A DNA stretch of 64,000 nt, from positions 563,853-627,852 of the forward strand of contig NW_004624854.1 of the NCBI RefSeq assembly GCF_000247695.1, given 5' to 3'. Of the stretch, positions 1-11,699 are shown one piece after another (the stretch's first letter is position 1; the number at the start of each line of letters is the position of its first letter). The notes under the pieces are model-generated. The model was not told the DNA's origin and searched no databases. It worked only from the letters and a program-made list of their open reading frames with translations. This DNA comes from Heterocephalus glaber. Taxonomy: Eukaryota > Chordata > Mammalia > Rodentia > Bathyergidae. The position numbers and the translations under genes were made by a program.

Positions 1-669
1 GTCTAGCAGCTGCTGGATTGATTTCTCATGGTCCCTTACTATTTTTAAGAAATTTTTCTATTCCTTGTCACTAATTGCAATCCTATCTTCTATATCTGAA
101 ATTCTATCCTCACATTGGCACATTCTGCTGCATAAACTTCCAGTGGAGGTTTTAATTTCCTGGAAATCTGTTTGCATCTGATTTATGGATTCCATTTGTT
201 TCCTATGTTGGGATTCCATCATGTTCCTCAGCTCCTCTAGTTTTTTATCTGTGTGTGCTCTAGATTTATTAATCATGTCTTGTACTGTGGGCACAATCTC
301 TGCTATTATCTGAGAAATTATTTCTGATTTCATTTTTTCCAGATTCGCTTTTGTTGCCAGTTCAGGGAGTCCAGGTGGTTGAGTATCAGATTGTTCCTTC
401 TCGTTTCCCTTTGGGGTTGCCTTAGGTGATCTGGAAGTCTGATTTTGAGACTTGTTTATGTGTCTTCTCATTTCAACAGATGCAGCCTGCTGTGTCTTTG
501 ATGAGGTGACTTTTTGTTTATCCAGTGGTCTTAAATTCTCAGTGAGCCACTGAGCAGCCTTTACTCTGCTGCTCACCAGTACACCAATTCCTGGGTTCAG
601 AGTGGTGGCCTTTGAATCCCTGAGCTGACCTGTTGTTTGGGCTGCCTTCTGGCTGGGGCCTGAGCACAC
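1..669 (-). pseudogene. LINE-1 ORF1 fragment, N-terminal half, cut by the window edge
   Basis: The minus strand reads an ORF1p-like RNA-binding coiled-coil protein of a LINE-1. One possible start is the methionine at 471, which begins MRRHINKSQNQ; the frame is also open upstream to 669. A charged heptad region (KKLEELRNMMESQ, then EDRISDIEDRIAISDKE) follows, as in the ORF1p coiled coil. A stop at 58-60 interrupts it, but the same frame continues beyond in ORF1p-like sequence (HEKSIQQLLD) to the window edge. This is therefore a single nonsense change rather than the real end. The RRM and C-terminal domain would lie left of the window. Copy number and family were not tested. Confidence 0.8.
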
Positions 670-1095
670 TTGGGATGGTATCTTGGTGTGCCTCTTGCTG
701 GGGCCCCTATGTAGCTATTGTCTGGGAGGGCCTTTGATTGGGGGCTGTGCATGCCCGGTTCCTGTTGTCTGCACAGGCTTTGGCTAGGGACTCCATGCAC
801 TCATCAGTGGTGTCAGGGTGAGCCTCTGGGTATCACTTGTGGGCCTGTACAGTTCTTCTTTTGGTGAGTCCCTGGCTGTGGCCAGTGGTATAGCAGGCCT
901 CCACAACAGGCCTGCTAACCTGTACAGTTCCTCTCTGGGAGAGCCCCTGCCTGGGTGGGTGCGCAGGAGCCTCTGGGGTGGGGGCAGACCCCTGACTGGG
1001 ATCCACCTGCAGCCACACCTGTCTTGGCCACACAGCTGCTCCCTGGGATCTGCATGCACTCACCGATGGAATGGCAGACCTCTGGCCTGTTATTT
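670..1095 (-). mobile_element. LINE-1 5' UTR / promoter region
   Basis: This GC-rich sequence lies directly upstream of the ORF1 fragment in its transcriptional direction. Words recur inside it: CCTGTACAGTTC at 844 and 919, and CATGCACTCA at 794 and 1053. This suggests degenerate internal repeats, as in rodent L1 promoters. The GC-rich composition stops near 1095, where AT-rich sequence begins. The boundary is estimated by composition. Confidence 0.6.
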
Positions 1096-1861
1096 TCTAT
1101 TATGTTGTGAAATGTTTTATTATTTGCAAAGAAGATGAGTATGTTTTAATATTTTCTTTATTAATACCTACTTGTATTACATTAAAATAAAAAATACAGG
1201 AAGCTTAAAAAAAAACACTAAAAAAATTCCCTAAAATCAGTGGCTTCAGTTTAGAACCCTTAAATATAGATGTAGTGAGAGTTAAACTTATCCTTGAAGG
1301 CCTCCTAAGTAATTTCCAGTGCATGGTAAGGTAACTGTGAAATAGGCCTATACTGCAAGGAAATAACAGGTGTTTTAATTGATACTGTACAAACATTGAT
1401 TTGTTTTTCTGACTTGTGAATTTTTTTATCTGTCTTCATTTCCTGAAAAAGATAGAGGGTTGTGCAATTGCTTTGCGCATGGCTGGGAGTTTGGTGATTT
1501 GCCCTGGTTCCTCTCAATTGCTTTTGCCCTGGGCTGACTTGGTCTCCTTTGCTGTGCTGGGCCACTCTGTGCTAGGCCCTTATCTTCTTCTTCTCCATCA
1601 CAGATGGACTGATTGCAGGCTCATGATGGCAAGGATGGTGGTCCATTGGAATTTCCCACCACTGTCATCATAGCTGCCACACTGCCCGCCATGCTGAATA
1701 GCTGCTTTCTGGGTATTTAAATAAGTGAAAGAGATGTTTGGGACACATGCGAATATTTTTGGGTCACAAAAATGAGTCACTTTGTAAACTGCTTTGTAAC
1801 CACTCTATTCAGTGCCAAGTTGCCTGAAATAGTTTAGAAGTGATACAGCATTGTAGATGCT
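1096..1861. other. Non-coding stretch, nothing recognised
   Basis: AT-rich at first (1130-1250, with A runs), then mixed composition. Open frames are short, without splice or coding signals. No repeat family recognised. Confidence 0.5.
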
Positions 1862-2285
1862 GCTTTGGTCAGAATTCTCTAGCACAGTACAGCCCGAAGG
1901 ATACACAGGTATAGATATACAGCAGTAGATTTATTCTAAGGTGTTCGCTCACAAGATTATGGAGGCCAGGGTCCAGTCATCTGCCAGCCACAAGTGGTAA
2001 AGCCAGGAAGGATGGTAATACGTTTCAGCATGAGTCTCGGGCCGCAGGGCTGGGTGGGGACTAGGAATGTCAAAGGGGATGAGAAGAAGGAGGCTCTAGC
2101 TCAGGAGACAGAGAATTCGCCATTCCTCCACCTTTTTTGTCCTATCTGAGCTCTTGACAGACTGGATGATGTCCACCCACATCAAATGCCAGTCTCTTCC
2201 AGAAAATCCCTCACATACACTTCTAGAAATAGTGTTTTCCCAGCTTTCTAAGCCCAGTCAAATTGACACGTAAAACTATCACAGA
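1862..2285 (-). mobile_element. Ancient LTR-like interspersed repeat
   Basis: The order of words is that of a widespread mammalian LTR-like repeat: TCAGAATTCTCTAG, GATTTATT, ACAAGATTATGGAGGCC, then GACTGGATGATGTCCACCCACAT, TCCCTCACA and CAATTGACACG-like sequence near 2265. The family name was not assigned. Strand is inferred from the direction usual for this repeat and is uncertain. Confidence 0.55.
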
Positions 2286-2755
2286 GGATCAATATATTTT
2301 TAGGTTAAGATCAAAATAAGATTCATTAAATTGGGAAGGTTACATAACCAGTCTAAGATACAATGTAAACTTTCCCGGCTTGGGATTTATGAAGAATGTG
2401 CAAGGCTATAATGCTGAACCTATAGCTAAGTATTTTTTTTTAGCTAAGTATTTTTAAAACAAAAGAAAAGGAGCTCAGTGCTCATAAGATCATCTTTGAT
2501 GCTGTGAATTCACAGCCCTACTTGGTATCATAATAAAATGAAAATATTTAGTATGAGTCATAAAAATGATGCCATTGATATAAATAAACTGCTTACATAT
2601 TTTGCTCTGCCAATGTGTTAAAAGACAGTAATACAAACTTCCCCTTAACTGATTTTAACTAATCTTTTTCATCTGCTCATCAGATCTTTGCCTTAGGTAT
2701 TATAGACAGTGTTGGAGTGAAGATGTCACCATTGTTAAACATACTACCACGTGTT
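2286..2755. other. AT-rich non-coding stretch
   Basis: No coding or repeat signal recognised, apart from a short local duplication of AGCTAAGTATTTTT at about 2427-2455. Confidence 0.5.
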
Positions 2756-2905
2756 AAGGATGTTCATGAACATTAATTTACGATCCCAGAAAGAAGTGAA
2801 TGGTGTTTCTATAGATGGGGAAATTGGTGCTGATGGATATAGTAACAGCTCTGGTGCACACAGCTAGTGACTGACAGACATGGAATCAGAACTTTGTTTC
2901 CTTGC
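2756..2905 (+). repeat. MIR SINE fragment
   Basis: Contains ATAGATGGGGAAATTGG and GCACACAGCTAGTGACTGACAGACATGGAATCAGAAC, in the MIR order (ATGAGGAAACTGAGGC... CACACAGCTAGTAAGTGGCAGAGC... GGATTCGAAC). Confidence 0.75.
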
Positions 2906-3607
2906 TTTTCACCCCATGGTCTTTCCATTGGTTTTACCTTTCTAAAATAAATAATGTATCTGTATGATAGTGGTTCCTAGATTTAATCCCCGAGTGGAAT
3001 TTCATGTGTAATCACTGCATTAATGTTAGTGCTGGGCACTGTAATTAACATCAGTAGTGCCTAGAAAGATGGGATTTAAAGATGGAATTCAAGATAGGAT
3101 TTAAACTAGAGAAAATAAGAACATGCATGCTTAATTTATTTTGTTTTAAAATAAATGTATTTTAAAATGTCTGATGCAAACATCTACCAGCCCATGAATC
3201 TATGGCCCCTCTCCTTCCTTGAACTATTGCCGAACAACCTGGTGCTGAACCATAAAAAGGCTAAATCACAAAGTTGTCCTTTGTTATGCCAAAGGTCTGA
3301 ACTAAGGAAATCTCACCACAGCTTTTTCTTTTTTAAATTTTGTAGGAGATAGGAAAGGAATAAATGTTTGTTATTATTTATGTGCTTGAACTTAAACCTT
3401 CTAAAAATAGTTTTTACCTTAAAGGATTGTGTGGCATAAAAAAGGTAAAAAAGCTCATGAAATGTCTTGATGTTTAGTATTTTATTAAATTACAGATGAA
3501 TAAAGCAGAGACGCAGGATTTAATGTTTGCTCCCATTTTCAAGTCTGGTTGGAGGGTGCAAGTCCAGAGCTGAGTGTGGCAAGGTGTTACAGCAGATGTG
3601 TGGTGTT

Positions 3608-3790
3608 ACAGGGTGAGTAGGGCGCTCTGGATCTGACTGCCGGGATTTAAACCCTGACAGCGACCCTGACTGCCGGTGTGATGTAAGGCAGCTTCAGCCC
3701 TCCGGGGTTTCAGTGTTATTATCTATAAAGTGGGAACAGCCATTGCTAGCACTCATGGAGGTGTGAAGGTGAGAGGCGCCAACACCTACA
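3608..3790 (+). repeat. MIR SINE fragment
   Basis: TCTGACTGCCGGGATTTAAACC, then a GTGTGATGTAAGGCA core and CCTCCGGGGTTTCAGTG followed by ATCTATAAAGTGGGAACA. This matches the tRNA-derived plus core order of MIR. Confidence 0.7.
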
Positions 3791-4321
3791 CAGCAGGTAG
3801 AGTAATGCTGGTGCCCAGGCCGTGCTTGTGGGGGGCCGGCCCATGTCTGACCTTGACGTGGAGTCTGGATGTGCAAGAGGAATGTGGGAGCAGCAGCAGC
3901 CAGGTCCACGTTACCAAGTTGTAGTGACCCGTAACTCTTCCTAGGAAGATAGCAGAGTTGTTGCAGGTCTTTCTGAAGATTGCAGTTAGACCAACCCTGT
4001 CCTGCCATTTACCTAAACTTCAGTACCTTTGCAGGTGAGACCTAAGTAATTCAATTCAACAAATACACATCGAATGTCTCTTGTGTGGGTTGGTTGGTGT
4101 CAAGAAGTATTTTAGGAGCTGACGATAAGGTGAACTGTACTTTCTGTCCTGGAGGACTTCACAGTATAGGAGTTTTGGGTAAATATCACTGCTTAGGTAC
4201 AAAGTGTGTAAAAAGCAGGCATGGTGAGTCCTGTTTCAGTGTTAACTGTCATCCTCCCTTCCTGGGCTCCTGTTATCCAGGGGATCTTGAGAGGGCCGCA
4301 TTCGTGCTGGGCTCACTGCGC

Positions 4322-4500
4322 ATTCATTTGGGGCAGGGGTTGGCAGACATCTTCTGTAAGGGGTAGATTAGTAAACAGGTTGTGCTTTGCTGGCCATGTT
4401 GCCTGTGTTGTAGGGAGAGAGCAGCCGTAGACAGTCAGTAAACAGGGACATGCGGCTTTGGTTCAGTGAAACTTTATTCAGGAGATAACTGATGTGACCC
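4322..4500 (+). mobile_element. hAT-Charlie-like MITE remnant
   Basis: CAGGGGTTGGCAGACATCTTCTGTAAGGGG begins it, then TTGCTGGCCATGTTG, GAGAGCAGCCGTAGACAGTCAGTAAACAGG, and GAAACTTTATTCA. This is the order of a common mammalian hAT MITE beginning CAGGGGTTGGCAAAC. The family number was not assigned; the 3' end is lost. Confidence 0.7.
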
Positions 4501-4849
4501 GACCCTGTCCAGGCTGAGCTGAGAGTGGACAGACCTACAAGGAATGTGGATTTTACTATAGTACGTTAACTCCTAAGGATTTCTGGTTTTGAAAAAGTCA
4601 TATGTATTACCTTGTTTGAAATGGGATACAACTGGGGTATCTGGGAGACACATGTGACAAAATTGTGGGACCACAAAGACGGAGGCATGAGAAGATGCAG
4701 GTAGACTTAGCAGGAGAGCTTTAAGAGAGGGAGTGAAATGGTCAGAATAGTTAGTTATTCATAAATCCAGCCACATCACAGAGGCTGGTGTGAGGTGGAA
4801 GAGGAAGGGTTAAGTGGATCAAATGGCAACTCTGACCTTGACTGCATGT

Positions 4850-5010
4850 CACAGATTCATAGATGGAACACGAAGGATTTTAAGGTCTGGCTTCCAGTCT
4901 TGTCATCTCAGCCATACAGAAATTAGGGCTGAGAAAGGGGCCGTGGCATGACTGGGTTTGAACCTCGCTCAGTGCAAAGCTGAGCCTGCCTATCCAGATG
5001 TCCTTTCCAT
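4850..5010 (+). repeat. Possible MIR-like remnant
   Basis: A divergent GGGTTTGAACCTCGC word after a GAAATTAGGGCTGAGAAAGG stretch resembles a MIR core. Weak. Confidence 0.35.
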
Positions 5011-7095
5011 TACACCTTTCAGTTTCAGGAGAGCGAGAGCTTGAAGAAAAACTGAGGTTGAGATTTGGTCTCCGTCACCCGAATGCTGCTTCCCCAGTTG
5101 GTGTCTTTCCCCATTTTTAGTGTGGTCTTTCTAGACCTGTGAGGAAGAACGATGATAGTTCAAAGCTGGTTTTCTTTTTAGGTCACCCTTTGGCCTTTAT
5201 ACAGTTGGGGCAGATTTTTTCTGGAGCTCTCAACCAGCACTTGCCTTCCTACGCTGTGGTGTTGGTATTGTTGTGGGCTTCCAGGTCAGGTAGACATCAG
5301 GCCCCGTCCCATCCCTCTGGGCAGGACCCTGAGCTGAAGTCCTGCTTAAACATAGGCTGTGATCAGGTGATTTCATTTACAAACATTGATTCCAGTCTTT
5401 TTCAGTTTCTTGGAAACATTTGTTTCTAGGTATATTTTTATGGCCTTGGCAGATTTCTGAGATGCATGTTAAAATGGGTTAGCCTTCATTAAAACTGGTA
5501 AATAATGCATTTCAAACCTAAATTTTAGAGACAAGAGCAGAACAAAGGAAGGGGACTAAAGATGTATTTTAGTTTAGCCAAGATCATCTTGTGGTAGTGT
5601 GTTACAGTTTCTGAAGCCTGAATGAGGTATCATCTGTGGCAGAATTCTTAATTAAACGAATGAATTCAGATACTGGATTGACCACCATGTACAAACAACT
5701 GTGGCAAAATAAAGAATTATAGCCTTTGAAAATGTGTTAGACCCCATGCTAATAAATTAAGAATATTAACTTTATTACTGTTACTTCACTAGATACTGGG
5801 TCATAATACCCTATGGCTCTTACAAGTACAATTTAAATGCCTGTAAGGCATCTCACATTTGTGTTATAATAATATTATGGTTTAGAGTAGTGTTAGTCAT
5901 TTGAGTGCCCAATTTAGTAGTCATGAGGCATTTTTGAGTAATGGTTACTGTGAAAATAGTGTCAGCAGCTGAGACCTGTTGCCTTAGACACAGTGTGCCA
6001 TTTGGCATCTGGTGGTGTTATCTCATATTTAAAGTGCACCTTTAGAGTTGGAGGGGTCTTGAGAAATTGTGAAATCACACCTCCTCTCTTTACAGAGTAC
6101 GAAGTTGGGACCTGGAGAGGGCAGGTCATTTAGCTAAGATTCTACACAATTAATAGCAGAACGAAGATGAGCAACCCAGGCCTATTCCTAAGATGAGAGC
6201 AGAGATTAGAATCTCTGGTGTGAGGGGAACAGGTTTCAGAATACTATCACCTTCTCTGTACTAGTTTTCCCAAGTCACTCTTTGTACTTTCTTTTCTCCA
6301 GACTACACACTCAATGTTCCTAAGCATGATGAAAGTCCAGCAAGGAGTTTTTGCAATGCTTCATTGTGCTGAGCGCCAAGTGCGTGGCCTTGGAGGAGTC
6401 ACAGAGGTGTGAGGCTGTCCTTGGTCTTTAGGATTGTCCTAGGCCCTGCCCTTCCCTCCCCTGAAATGGAGTGCACATGCAGGAAGGCAGGAGAGGGTGA
6501 GGAGCCCAAACGTGGGAGGGGCTTCTGATCCCCCAGGCCGTGAGCAGCAGTGGACATGGGATTTTGTTGGTCGAGTCTCGGGACAGACAGCAGAAGCCTG
6601 GAGAGGAAGAAGGAGCTTGAGCTTCTTGTTCCTGAGTTGGGGAGCGCCTGGGTCCTGCAGAGCTGGATGTACTGAAGGGGAGTACCCTGAGAGGCAGTGC
6701 TGGGCACGGTGGGAGCAGGCATTCATGAAGTTGGCAGCTAGGGCCAGAGAGCAGAACAGGGCGACAGAGTGAGGAAGGCATGAGGCGGCCAGCGGCTAAC
6801 TCCTGTCGAGTGAGGTCCAGCCGGCTTCAGGGGTTCGAGGCCGTCTTGGAACAAGGCTGGTGTAAGCAACTTGAGAAGCTGTGATCCCGGTTATTTTTTG
6901 CACAGATTCTAAAGGGAAAACTAAGTCTCCTATACTTAATGAGGGTGTGGTGTACAGAAGTTAGAGGAAGGATCTAGTTGTGACATGAGCGTGGCTGTGC
7001 TGAGCGAGACCAGTGGCTTTCACACAGTCCTTCCTTCCCCTGCTGTGATGTTCCCTGGGTGGGAACCAGAGATGGCACAGTCAGCACTTTTTCAT
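5011..7095. other. Non-coding stretch, mostly unrecognised
   Basis: No exon signals. Overlapping open frames at 6399-6781 on both strands share one GC-rich patch and show no known protein. A weak MIR-like segment may lie at 6050-6180. Confidence 0.5.
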
Positions 7096-7099
7096 GTCA

Positions 7100-7210
7100 C
7101 GCCCCACAAGTCTCCAGCAATTTAGCAAAGTGGTAGCTATTATTATTTCCCATTTTAGAGCAAGGATGTGCAGCACTGGGACTTACCCAAGTCTTGGTTG
7201 CTGAGTCTCA
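7100..7210 (+). repeat. MIR-like fragment
   Basis: TAGCTATTATTATTTCCCATTTTAGAGCAAGG followed by ACTTACCCAAGTCTTGGTTGCTGAGTC resembles the 3' half of a MIR or L2-MIR core. Confidence 0.5.
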
Positions 7211-7419
7211 AGAGATAACTTGAAACAAAAAGAAACGTGATCCCAAAGCCTGGACCCTTAAGTGTGCTGCCTTGGCCCTGTACCATAACTGCATTGCTCC
7301 GATCACATCTAAAACATTAGTGGTTCCTTAATTTCACTAAGTGTCATGGTCTCCAAGTATATTTTACCCCACAGAGTCAAAAAAACTCCCACACAAGGCC
7401 CATAGTTTGCAATCGATTG

Positions 7420-7557
7420 TCTTTTAATTAATTAATTAATTAATTAAATTTATTTATTTTTTTGAGACAGGGTCTCAACATGTAGTTTGGGTTGGCCCTG
7501 AACTCACTATGTAGGCCAGGCTGGCCTCAAACTCGAAATGATCCTCCTGCCTGGCCA
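7420..7557 (-). repeat. B1-like (7SL-derived) SINE with a TTAA microsatellite at its tail
   Basis: GAGACAGGGTCTCAACATGTAG, then TAGGCCAGGCTGGCCTCAAACTCG and ATCCTCCTGCCT read as the complement of a B1/Alu left monomer. The A tail, seen as T, has become an (TTAA)n and TTTA-rich tract at 7424-7465. It is truncated at its 5' side (near 7557). Confidence 0.8.
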
Positions 7558-7560
7558 GTA

Positions 7561-9387
7561 AGTGGTTCTCCCCCTGTTTTTCTTAGGATTTAATTTTTGA
7601 AGACATTTGAGTTATTTTTCCATCAGGATTTCACAGTCTAGATTTGGTTGATTGTATTCCCTGGAGCTAATATGTTCCTTCGTCCCCTGTGTTTTTTGTA
7701 AATTGGTAGTTGGAACTGGAGGCATGGACAAATTTAGGTTTGCAGTCTTTGGCGTGACATCCTACTTCAGAGGTGGTGGTGTAGGCTCACATACTAAATT
7801 CTGAAAGTTCATAGGAAAAAGAATGTGTAACTCGAGGCCGCTTTCAGTTTTCTTGGGGAAAGTGTCCTCATTATGTAATGGAAAGGTCTGGAGAGCCCTT
7901 CCCACACCCCTGCAGGTGGTTGGATGAGCTCCCTTTGTGTCTCCTGACAAATGGTTCTATGACACCGACCAACTAATGTGTCCACTTTCATGTCTGTCAT
8001 CTCCATTTAAACTCTTCCAAGGATTACAAAATTCTTAATTTTGTAGCAAAGAGCTTAGCATGATGCAGGGACATAGATTTATTGAATATCCATAGAGTAA
8101 ATTAATAGAGATAGTGCATTCTTGTGGCATGTTTCAGTCCACGGTTACTGCTATGTGTGGCCAGCTGTCTAAGTTAGTATTTAGAGGCTCCAGTGAGGCT
8201 TTGGAACAGGTAAGGAAGAGTCGTTTCTGTAAGTTTAATTATGAAATCAGTACAAATTATGGAAGTGGCTTAGCATTCAGAAAAACTAGTCTAAAAATTT
8301 TCATTAAAGGGGAACCTTAATTTTCTTGATGTAATCCATTAAGTTGTAGCCAGAGGTGGAATTGGGCTGTATTTGCACGTTGCAGCTGTGGTGCTCCATT
8401 GACTATAAGAAAAAACAAAACGGAAGAAAAACAGGACTGTCCATGACTATTGATCTCATAGGGTGCCCTACTCAGAAGGGCTCTACACTTGGGGTTCATT
8501 GCTCTGTGGATTTGTGATTATATAAGTGAAGTCCAATGGGAGAATGAAACATATATCAGGAGCATGAAACTCTGCCTTCTGATACTCCTGGCCTCCCCAG
8601 AATAGACACTTGGCAGTTGGCTTCCCTCCTCCCGGTGCCCTTGTCCCTCTTGGCTCCCTCTGACTACACTATTGAGCAACCATTGTCACCCTCTATCCCT
8701 CTATCCCTAGGTCTGTGAGTGGGGAGAGTCACAGTTGGATATGCACACCCTGTGGTGCCTCATTGTGGGCATTGTGGTGATTTATGCCCTCTCTCTGTTG
8801 GTGGCACCAGGAGGCTTTCAGCAGGAAACTCTTTTGCTGAGCCCCTCACCCACTCCTCATCCAGGTGCAGACCATGTTCCAGCACAGAGGTTGTAATCCC
8901 TAGGGCTGCCTGTCCACTGTGAGCAGACATGTGTGGCCTGGACCCTGTCAGTCCAGTAGCTGGTGGGCCACACACCAGTGCCGAGTCATGGGACATGGAC
9001 TTTGCAGTAAGTAGATGGAACAAATCTCTGAAGTAGCTCATGTGACTGCCAGACATTGTCATAGTTGTGCTGCTGTGTGCTTGCTGTACATTGTGATAAT
9101 GCTCAGTAGTACAGTGCTAGTCAGAGCTCAGGATGTCCAGAAGCAAGAGGAAAAGCAATGGTGATGTGAAGGTTTGGCTTTTTTGTGCTTTACATTGTAT
9201 GTTTGTGTCAAAGGTGTATAAGACTCACTTTGTCCAACTTAAGAATGAATCTAACTTATGAATGTTGACCCAGAGTGGAACTCATTTGTAAGTCAAGGAC
9301 TTTTTATAAAAATATTTCCATAACAGGTAAATAGATAGAGATAGAGACAGAAATAGAGATCAGGAGAGAAAGGAAAACTTTTATATA
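7561..9387. other. Non-coding stretch, nothing recognised
   Basis: Mixed composition, no exon or repeat family recognised. A GATAGAGATAGAGACAG purine-rich patch lies at 9330-9375. Confidence 0.45.
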
Positions 9388-9840
9388 GTAATCCTCCCTT
9401 TTGTGAGGAATACATTCCAAGACTCCCACTAAAACTGAATTATACTGAATCCTGTTCTTTTCCTATACATACACACCAGTGACGAACTCTTACTTTTTTT
9501 ACTTAAAAGAAACACTTCAAAGCTTCTCTTTGGTGTATTCTGATTACCAGGATCTGTGCTCTTGTGCTTGGGGGCCATTATTCCATAAACTAAAATTTAC
9601 ATAAACACAGGTGTTGCGTGCTTAGCAGTTGGCCTGATTACTGAGATGACTCCTAAGTGACTCTTGGGCAGGTAGCGTATACATTGTGGAACTGTTGCAC
9701 AAAGTGATGCTTCATGTCCTGGGAAGGACAGAGCAACACTTTGTAAGAGCTCATCTCACTACTTACGACTCTTTGCAGTTTAAATTATATGATTGTTTAT
9801 GATGTTCTTCACTTAATATTTTTGGACCACAGTTGGCCAT
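9388..9840 (+). mobile_element. Tigger/MER2-type (pogo) DNA transposon remnant
   Basis: Starts AGTAATCCTCCCTTTTGTGAGGAATACATTCCAAGACTCCC, continues with TTCCTATACATACACACC, and ends with CACTTAATATTTTTGGACCACAGTTGGCC. This is the terminal layout of MER2/Tigger non-autonomous elements. It abuts the MaLR LTR that begins near 9842. Confidence 0.75.
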
Positions 9841-10252
9841 TGTTGTGGTTTATATCTAGAAGTTCCTCAAAGTCTCATTCCATCATAGGTAGGGCTTCAG
9901 AAATGATTGGTTCATGGGGGCGTGATACTCATCAGTGGATTAGTCTACTGATGAATTTATAGCTAAATATGATGTTGGGAGATGAAGCCTGGTCAGAGGA
10001 GGTGGGTCACTGGGTGCATGGTCTGGAAGTTTTAATTTCTCTGCTTCCTCCCTTGATCTCTTTCTTCTTCTTGCCACCATGCCATGCTCTCTTTCTCCTC
10101 TACCATACTCCTCTGCTATGCTGACCTGCCTTGGAGCTAATGGATTATGGGATGAAACCTCTAAAACTATGAGCCAAAATAAACCTTTCCTCCTTACAGT
10201 TGTGGTAGTTGGGTATTATGTCTTAGCAATGAGAAGGTAACTGAGATGGATT
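9841..10252 (+). mobile_element. MaLR-type LTR (5' LTR of the element to 11690)
   Basis: TGTTGTGGTTTATATCTAGAAG at the start, GGAGGTGGGTCACTGGGTGCATGG in the middle, then GAAACCTCTAAAACTATGAGCC and AAATAAACCTTTCCTCCTTACAG near the end form the standard MaLR LTR order. An ERVL-MaLR relic; no coding capacity is seen. Confidence 0.85.
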
Positions 10253-11690
10253 TTGGTACCAGAGTGGGGATCATTGCTGTAACTCTACTTGACCACGTAA
10301 TTCAGAAGCTTTTGGAAGTGGTTCATGGGAGTTTGGAAAGGTTTGGCAATGTTGGCTGGAGAAGCAGCCCTGGAATGCTGTAAGCTGAATTTGATAGGAG
10401 ATTCTAATCAGAGCTCAGGAGACTAGAATGCTGACAGAAAATAAGATGGTAAGATCAGGCTCAGGAGGCTTCAGTTGGGAACAAGGTCTCCACTGGCAGT
10501 TGGATTCCAGGCCATGTGTGTTGTGCTATGGTAGAAAATTTGTCTACATTTTCCTCCTGTCCCAAGACTTCATGAGAGAATGTTAAGAGGGGCAGGTTAA
10601 TTAACATGGCAGAGGAAATTTCAAGGCAGTCTGATATTGAGGTGGGAGGGATGGGCATTATTAGGAGCTTTTACTGAACTCTACTTTGAAAATCAAGAGC
10701 GAAAAATGAGAAAGAAAGTGGCAGAGTGGTGATTAGTAGCAAAATTTAGCCTCTCTGAGGTCTGGAATCCAGACACTGGAAAATAATTTGTCAAAGAAAA
10801 AAATGTGAAGCATATTGCTGGGAATTGGGAAGGAACTGACAGGAAAAATGAGAAGCTACAGAAAGTTGAAAAGATGGCCCACAACACAGAGAAAATGAGA
10901 CAATTTGGACTCTCTCTCTGACTCTTGTGACTTTCTGGGAGAGGAACTGGGCTCCCCAGAAGCAGGGTAAGTGCCCACAGCTGAGAGATCCAGGGAGAAA
11001 CAGCAGTGGAGCCCACAGCCTTTGTGAACTACAAAAACAGCAAGGGATTTTGCTCTAAGGAGACTGACTCCTTCTACACAGCAGGCAACATCCAGAGTGG
11101 GATTCCAGTGGGATTCCAGTGTGGGATGCCCACCATATCGCCAGAGGGTCCTTGATTAGGTGGTGTTTCAGGAGGAAGTTGATTATTTAAATCTGGGACT
11201 CAGAAAAGTGAAAAAACAAGTTCACTTCAGGACTTCCACTGTTACCTTCCCACAGTGATTGGGTGAGATACAGCCACAGGGGACAGCTGTGGATAAGGAG
11301 CAGGATAGAAAAAGATACCTTGATTCAAGTTTGAACTCAGGCAGGGAAGGACACAGGCCTCACCCCCCATGGTGAGAAACCAGGACTAGCTTGAGTTGCA
11401 CTCCAAAACAGCTGGGCCTGAAAGTGCCCATGGGCATTAAGTACTTGAATTCTTGCCTTGCTGCCTTCATCCAGCACAGGTCTAAAGTTTGATTGTCTTC
11501 CCTATCTACCAATGTGAGCAAGGACATATCTCAGCACAGACATTGCCACAGCCCCAGGGTAATCATTAGGGGACCCTGGAATGGAGTCACTTCACAAACC
11601 TGTAGGCTGTAAGGCTAGGCAGTGACTTGCTAGAGTCCAAAACTGTGGATCCTAGAATTAAACCATTCATTCAAAAATTTTTTAAATTTT
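10253..11690 (+). mobile_element. MaLR internal region
   Basis: Begins right after the LTR with TTTTGGTACCAGAGTGGGG, the typical start of MaLR internal sequence. Bases 10253-10450 align by eye, inverted, with 63130-63330, where a second MaLR sits: GGAAAGGTTTGG, TGGAATGCTGTAAGC and AGAGCTCAGGAGACTAGAATG all have close counterparts. Non-coding, as expected for MaLR. No 3' LTR was recognised; L1 sequence begins near 11700. Confidence 0.7.
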
Positions 11691-11699
11691 GTATTCCTT

